A stretch of 18,037 nucleotides of DNA from Bacillota bacterium (GTDB taxonomy: Bacteria; Bacillota; Clostridia; Christensenellales; UMGS416). The notes under the pieces are model-generated. The model was not told the DNA's origin. It saw nothing but the letters and a program-made list of their open reading frames with translations, and did no database searches. The position numbers and the translations under genes are program-made. The stretch's first letter is position 1. Every line of letters starts with the position of its first letter. Positions 13,851 through 18,037 of the stretch are shown piece after piece. Where the stretch lies: NCBI GenBank assembly GCA_023428265.1, contig JAEYYW010000018.1, positions 1 to 18,037 on the forward strand, given 5' to 3'.

Positions 13851-14005
13851 CCCCCTCCCCACGGCTTCTGCTACTGAACCGGATGGACTGACCGGGGAGG
13901 GGGCTGGGGGTGGGATTTCGAATATCCCCCCTGCCGCTTGCGAGCGGCATCCCCCCTTAGCCGTCGGCACTAAGCGTGCCGACTTAAGGGAGGGTAGGGA
14001 GCTCC
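13851..14005. repeat. family P element, copy C2, with a flanking C/G-run palindrome
   Basis: CCCCCTCCCC (13851-13860) pairs with GGGGAGGGGG (13894-13903). The core unit 13919-14005 has two hairpins: GCCGCT-TGCG-AGCGGC (13933-13948) and GTCGGCAC-TAAGC-GTGCCGAC (13963-13983). They are framed by ATATCCCCCC, CATCCCCCCTTAG and CTTAAGGGAGGGTAGGG. This is the same unit as 11618-11690 in opposite orientation. Confidence 0.7.
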
Positions 14006-14091
14006 TTGTCCTATAGAAACACCATTTTACACAACTCATCACAGTCTTTTCATCGTGCAATTTTTTATTTGCTTTTCAAGGAGTGTATTCC

Positions 14092-15519
14092 ATGCGCCAG
14101 GAAATCACCATTGCCTATCGCCCCACAGAAAAACAACTGCTGCTGCACCGCTCTGACGCCGACGAGGCACTGTATGGCGGCGCAGCCGGCGGCGGCAAGA
14201 GCACGGCGCTGGTGGCTGACGCGTTCATCCGCTGCATGAAGACGGCCGGCGTGAGCGCCTATCTGTTTCGGCGCACCTATCCGGAGCTGATGGACACGCT
14301 GGTGCCGGCGGCCCGGCGGTTGATCCCTGATTGCGCGGGGAAATACGTGGCCTCGGCCCATGAGGTGAGACTGAAAAACGGCAGCGTGCTGCGGTTCCGC
14401 CACGTGCAGAACGACGGCGATGTACGCGCCTATCAGGGCGCGGAGATGCAATATCTTTACATCGACGAGCTGACGCACTTCCCAAAGGCGGTCTATGACT
14501 ATCTGAAAACCCGCGTGCGGGCGCGAAAGGAGCTCGGTGTGGCGCCGCTGGTGCGCTGCGCCACCAACCCCGGCGGGCCTGGCCACGGCTGGGTGAAGCA
14601 GCACTTTGTTGACCCCTGCCCCGACGGCGGCCAAAGGGCTTTGGAGGTGTGGTCGGAAACATTGGGGCGTTCGGAGCGGCGGGTTGTGGAATACATCCCT
14701 GCCAGGGCGGCGGACAACCCCCATTTGAATGAGAAGTATGTGTTTGAGCTGGAGCAGAAGCCCCGGCAGCTGCGGGAGGCGCTGCTACTGGGCCGTTGGG
14801 ACGCCTTTGAGGGGCAGGTGCTTACCGAGTGGCGCGACGAACCCGCCCATTATGCCGACGGCATCGGCACCCATGTGATCGACCCCTTCCCGGTGCCGAG
14901 GGATTGGCCGCGCTGGTGCAGCTTTGACTTTGGCTTCGCCAAGCCCTTTTCGGTGGGCTGGTGGGCGGCTGGCTCCGATGGCCGCGTCTACCGCACAGGC
15001 GAGTGGTACGGCTGCACCGGCGTGGCCGACGAGGGCCTGCGCATTGACCCGGTGGCCATTGCCCAGGGCATCCTGGAGCGGGAGCGGCAGATGGATCCGT
15101 GCGCTGCCTATGCCCGCGTGGCCGACCCCTCGATCTTTGACGAGAGCCGGGGCATGAGCGTTGCGCGGCAGATGGCCCAGGCCGGCGTTACCTTCCTTCG
15201 GGGCGACAACAAGCGCCTGCCCGGCAAGATGCAGCTGCATTACCGCCTGGGCATGGGGCAGGACGGCAAGCCGGGTTTGCAGGTCTTCCGCACCTGCAGG
15301 CATTTCCTGCGCACGGTGCCGGCGCTGTGTTACAGCGCCGCGAACCCGGAGGATGTGGACACCGCAGCGGAAGACCACATTTATGACGAGACCCGTTATT
15401 TCCTGATGGCCAACCCTGTTGGCAGCGCGACAAAGCCCGCGGTGACGCTGAAAGGCTGGCGGCCCCCGGCGCTGGATCCGTTCGCGGCGGAAAAAAAGGC
15501 CGGGAACCCGTGGCATTGA
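14092..15519 (+). CDS. phage terminase large subunit (ATPase and nuclease)
   Basis: A 475-residue DNA-packaging motor protein. The N-terminal ATPase has Walker A GAAGGGKS (30-37), Walker B LYIDELTHF (122-130, with D125 and E126) and a motif III-like CATNPGG (156-162). The C-terminal RNase-H-like nuclease (Terminase_6C type) has acidic residues at D279 (SFDFGF), D345 (VADPS) and D428/D432 (EDHIYDETRY), placed as expected for the metal-binding triad. No frameshift or missing key residue is visible, so it could still be active. The start ATG at 14092 has AAGGAG 8 bases upstream; a GTG at 14083 overlaps that site. In a phage, a portal gene would normally follow. Here the next gene, 28 bases on, is a chimeric proline-rich protein, so the packaging module is isolated. 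Confidence 0.92.
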   Translation: MRQEITIAYRPTEKQLLLHRSDADEALYGGAAGGGKSTALVADAFIRCMKTAGVSAYLFRRTYPELMDTLVPAARRLIPDCAGKYVASAHEVRLKNGSVLRFRHVQNDGDVRAYQGAEMQYLYIDELTHFPKAVYDYLKTRVRARKELGVAPLVRCATNPGGPGHGWVKQHFVDPCPDGGQRALEVWSETLGRSERRVVEYIPARAADNPHLNEKYVFELEQKPRQLREALLLGRWDAFEGQVLTEWRDEPAHYADGIGTHVIDPFPVPRDWPRWCSFDFGFAKPFSVGWWAAGSDGRVYRTGEWYGCTGVADEGLRIDPVAIAQGILERERQMDPCAAYARVADPSIFDESRGMSVARQMAQAGVTFLRGDNKRLPGKMQLHYRLGMGQDGKPGLQVFRTCRHFLRTVPALCYSAANPEDVDTAAEDHIYDETRYFLMANPVGSATKPAVTLKGWRPPALDPFAAEKKAGNPWH

Positions 15520-15547
15520 GGCCCATTATATTGATAGGAGGACCAAC

Positions 15548-17608
15548 ATGAGAACCACTCAAAACGAAGGCACTGACCCGATCCTGGAACGCAAGCGCAG
15601 GCGCAAGGAGATTATGGATGACAAGCGGCTCAACATCTGGCAGAAGAAATTCATGCTGGAAGAACTGAACGAGCAGGAAAGTAAACCTGCGCCAGCCCCG
15701 CCCAAGCGTGACCTGCCTGCTTCGGGTGGCACCGTGCCGGGCGTCAAGCCAGGCGCAAGCCCGTCTCCAAGCCCGACCCCTACTCCCACACCGACTCCCA
15801 AACCCACGCCCGCGCCAACCCCTGCCCCCGGCCCGGCCCCGCAGCCTTCACGCACGCCGCCGCCCAAACCGGCTCCTGCAAGGTCGCCCGCGCCGGTGCA
15901 CCCAAACAGGCCGGTTGAATTTGACGACGCCATCACCGCACCGCAGGAAAGCTACGACGAACGCATGCGGAAGTATGCCGCCGAGCGCAACGGCATTCTG
16001 AACTCCGGCACCATTCCGCAAACGGAGAAAGGTAACGTCCTGAACGCCATTGACAAGAAATACGGCCTAGACCAAGGGCAGTATCAGAAATGGCGTGTGG
16101 TGGACGAGAACCGGACCAAGCTGAAAGCGAAAACCGACGAGGTGAACAGCCTGAGGTCCGGCGCCAACGGCCTGCTGCGCCAGCGCTTTGACGACGAGGT
16201 GGTGGACGACGCCCGCCGGGAGCGGGAGCGCATGCGGAAGCAGGCTGATGATACAGTGAAGGGCTTTGGCCCGACGGTGGCCGGCCTTGGGGGCAGAGAG
16301 ATCGACCCCACGCGGGTGGTGGACATCACGCTGGACGGCAAGCCCGTGGGCAACGCCCGCTATGTGGACGGGAAGGCCACCGGCAACCTTGGCGATGTGG
16401 TGAAGGGCCTGGGCGGTGATGTGGTGTGGAACAAGTCTCAGACCGGGGGCACGATCTATGACCCGGATGGGAACGTTGTTTCCTATTTGACGAAAAATAA
16501 CAAATTTATCTTTGAAAAGGATGCCAAGGGGAATATAATCAGAAGGTACCCCTTGGTGGATGGAGAAGCTCAAGCAGACATTGAGGAGGTTGCGGACAAG
16601 TTTGCCGTGCCCTTCAGCTATTACCACGATAAGAATGGGGTTTATCGGGCTTTCGCGCAGCCGGAGATGCGGGGCGCGCCGATTACGGTGGTGAGGAAGG
16701 AGGGGGATGTGTATATCGAGGCGAATATAGATTTTGATGGCAAATATGCAGATCAAATTTATCCTGGCACTGAAAAGACAGATCCAGCAACCGGTAAGAC
16801 AATTCCTGGAACTGGAATGACGTATGCTGAGGTTACCGCGCAAGGCATTATCAACAAATGGGGTAACGGACAGACCTTCAATGTTGGAGGGCAGATGACG
16901 GTGAAGGACTCCAAAGGCAATGACATTCTTAATGACGGAAACCCGATTGCTTACTATCTTAATCCGAATGATACGGTCAGGACACATGTTGCGATCTACA
17001 GCGATTCAGAGAGTGGAAATGGCATCATAAAGAAAGGAAAACAGGCTAACACCAAGAAAAACAAAGTCTTCATAAGGGATCCTCTCCCTATTGAAAAACT
17101 GCTGAGCTTTAGAAGCCATGTGTTTACAGCAGATGATGTATTGGAAGGAATCGCCGAACTACCGCAAAATGTCCGTGATATGAGAAATAGCGGGCAGTTG
17201 GAGCGGGTTCTGTACAACTGGTCACTGCAAGACCCCGGCACCACATATATATACCCTGAAACTGATGTTGCTAGCCAAATGCAGACAGGCGCGCATGAGT
17301 CGACGCACACGTTTGGTGTTGGTGATGCGTATTTTGATAAATTGTTCCGTCCAAAAGAAGCGCCTAGAGTAATTAACGGAATAAACATTTATGGTCAAGA
17401 TACTCGTGATTTCGTACCAGATAATGATATGGCCAGAAGCGGGGACACAGTCAGTGATATTGATATGATTATGATGTTGAGAGCGTCTGAGACTGGTAAA
17501 CCCCAGTATTTTCCAAAAGGAGATGATGAGATAACCAGAGAAATACAGAAGGACGGTATCAAAGCGATTATTAAATACATCAAAGATGGGACGATCAGAT
17601 TTAGATAG
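15548..17608 (+). CDS. chimeric proline-rich protein with a C-terminal metzincin-like peptidase, toxin-like
   Basis: A 686-residue protein, start ATG at 15548 with AGGAGG 6 bases upstream. Residues 1-46 are highly charged, with no signal peptide. Residues 47-122 are a Pro/Ala/Thr/Ser linker. Residues 135-245 are charged and helical. Residues about 255-303 (VVDITLDGKP... GLGGDVVW) resemble a copper-amine-oxidase-N 'stalk' domain. YDPDGNVVSYL (304-314) and DAKGNIIRRY (about 326-335) are like single RHS/YD units. From about base 16480 the DNA becomes clearly more AT-rich. The C-terminal part holds HESTHTFGVGD (583-593), an HExxHxxGxxD zinc motif, and a Met-turn-like DNDMA with M628. This combination fits a metzincin-type peptidase, as seen in polymorphic toxin tips. 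Toxin function and delivery are inference; a virion-associated peptidase is an alternative. Confidence 0.7.
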   Translation: MRTTQNEGTDPILERKRRRKEIMDDKRLNIWQKKFMLEELNEQESKPAPAPPKRDLPASGGTVPGVKPGASPSPSPTPTPTPTPKPTPAPTPAPGPAPQPSRTPPPKPAPARSPAPVHPNRPVEFDDAITAPQESYDERMRKYAAERNGILNSGTIPQTEKGNVLNAIDKKYGLDQGQYQKWRVVDENRTKLKAKTDEVNSLRSGANGLLRQRFDDEVVDDARRERERMRKQADDTVKGFGPTVAGLGGREIDPTRVVDITLDGKPVGNARYVDGKATGNLGDVVKGLGGDVVWNKSQTGGTIYDPDGNVVSYLTKNNKFIFEKDAKGNIIRRYPLVDGEAQADIEEVADKFAVPFSYYHDKNGVYRAFAQPEMRGAPITVVRKEGDVYIEANIDFDGKYADQIYPGTEKTDPATGKTIPGTGMTYAEVTAQGIINKWGNGQTFNVGGQMTVKDSKGNDILNDGNPIAYYLNPNDTVRTHVAIYSDSESGNGIIKKGKQANTKKNKVFIRDPLPIEKLLSFRSHVFTADDVLEGIAELPQNVRDMRNSGQLERVLYNWSLQDPGTTYIYPETDVASQMQTGAHESTHTFGVGDAYFDKLFRPKEAPRVINGINIYGQDTRDFVPDNDMARSGDTVSDIDMIMMLRASETGKPQYFPKGDDEITREIQKDGIKAIIKYIKDGTIRFR

Positions 17609-17658
17609 TTGGAGAAAATCGTCAGTCATTTTTTAGAGCATAAGGAGACTTAAGGCCA

Positions 17659-18037
17659 ATGAGAAAGCGAAAGCGGTATATCGCCATCGTTTGCATTTAC
17701 ATTTTACTATCAGCCCTCTGCTCCGGCTGTGGGTTTCGTCTCACCCCGTATTATTTGCGGGAAATGGTGCTCGACACATCGCCGCTGCTTTACGGTTCGG
17801 AAGGTTCCGACAATTCACTACTGGTAATCGAGAAGAATAACCGATTCGGCTACGCCGACACCACAGGCAAGGTGGTGATAAAGCCGGTATACGATGACGC
17901 TCGCCCTTTCCATGAAGGGTTGGCAGCTGTACAGAAGGGTGGCAAATACGGGTATATTGACATAACGGGAAAGGTGGTGATCCCGTTTCAATACTATGGC
18001 GCGGCGGATTTCCACAACGGGCTGGCGCTCGTAGGCG
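17659..18037 (+). CDS. probable lipoprotein with WG-type repeats (3' end outside the window)
   Basis: The frame is open from the ATG at 17659 to the window end (126 codons). A basic start (RKRKR) and a hydrophobic segment (residues 7-20) lead to LCSGC, where C24 is the likely lipidated cysteine. The -3 residue is Cys rather than Leu, so the lipobox is imperfect. After residue 60, two repeats are visible: NRFGYADTTGKVVIKPVYDDA and GKYGYIDITGKVVIPFQYY, each followed by F.EGLA or FHNGLA. These are WG-repeat (KWGYID.TGKVVI) units with Tyr or Phe in place of Trp. They probably form a surface-exposed beta structure on the outside of the membrane. TAAGGAG lies about 11 bases upstream. Being 50 bases behind the toxin-like gene, it could be an immunity or partner protein, but WG lipoproteins are common in Clostridia. 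Confidence 0.75.
   Translation, partial: MRKRKRYIAIVCIYILLSALCSGCGFRLTPYYLREMVLDTSPLLYGSEGSDNSLLVIEKNNRFGYADTTGKVVIKPVYDDARPFHEGLAAVQKGGKYGYIDITGKVVIPFQYYGAADFHNGLALVG

Noticed and set aside
11447..14005. CRISPR-like array
   Set aside because: The repeats are irregularly spaced, palindromic, occur in both orientations and have no constant-length spacers; no cas genes are present.
15559..15936. Gly/Val repeat protein on the minus strand
   Set aside because: It is the antisense of the Pro/Thr/Ala linker codons of the 686-residue protein.

Overview
The window looks like chromosomal DNA from a fairly GC-rich member of the Clostridia (Bacillota). The main clues are strong AGGAGG-type ribosome binding sites, use of TTG and GTG starts, a Gram-positive-type fold-I arginine/lysine decarboxylase, Clostridia-style iron-sulfur and GNAT proteins, and GC-rich palindromic intergenic repeats. 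I cannot name genus or species from the sequence alone.

Layout. Bases 1-1858 carry housekeeping-type genes: the 3' end of a QueG-like double [4Fe-4S] protein, then a coupled SAM methyltransferase/GNAT acetyltransferase pair behind a good sigma-A promoter. Bases 1975-3487 hold an XRE-type regulator with a large C-terminal domain on the minus strand, and a divergent control region. Next come a CNNM/CorC membrane protein (3488-4825) and a RimJ/RimL-like acetyltransferase (5031-5585).

Bases 5851-12566 are a polyamine locus: speD (SAM decarboxylase), a PLP arginine/lysine-type decarboxylase, speE (spermidine synthase) and speB (agmatinase). Together they can take arginine to agmatine to putrescine, and add aminopropyl groups from decarboxylated SAM to make spermidine. 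The locus is split by a visibly AT-rich, oppositely oriented two-gene block (8235-10107). It encodes an AAA15-type ATPase and an RloB-family TOPRIM-like protein, the architecture of AbiL-type defence, and appears to have been inserted between the decarboxylase gene and speE.

Bases 12606-18037 hold a small conserved-looking orphan gene with its own promoter and terminator, then a phage-like packaging module: a putative small terminase and an intact-looking large terminase. No portal, protease or capsid gene follows. Instead there is a 686-residue chimeric protein (charged N-terminus, proline-rich linker, mid-region with a stalk-like domain, AT-richer C-terminal part with a metzincin-like zinc-peptidase motif), then the start of a probable lipoprotein with WG-type repeats that runs off the window. 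This block looks like a relic or repurposed prophage segment carrying a polymorphic-toxin-like effector.

Two families of GC-rich palindromic elements fill most longer intergenic gaps. One has a C-rich/G-rich modular structure and copies at 4876-4990, 11447-11592, 11618-11690, 13641-13813 and 13919-14005. The other has a GGGCCGG...CCGGCCC outer stem, at 1878-1940, 11274-11381 and about 13134-13186. One copy of the first family supplies the last 13 codons of the putative small-terminase gene. No rRNA, tRNA, CRISPR array or transposase was seen.
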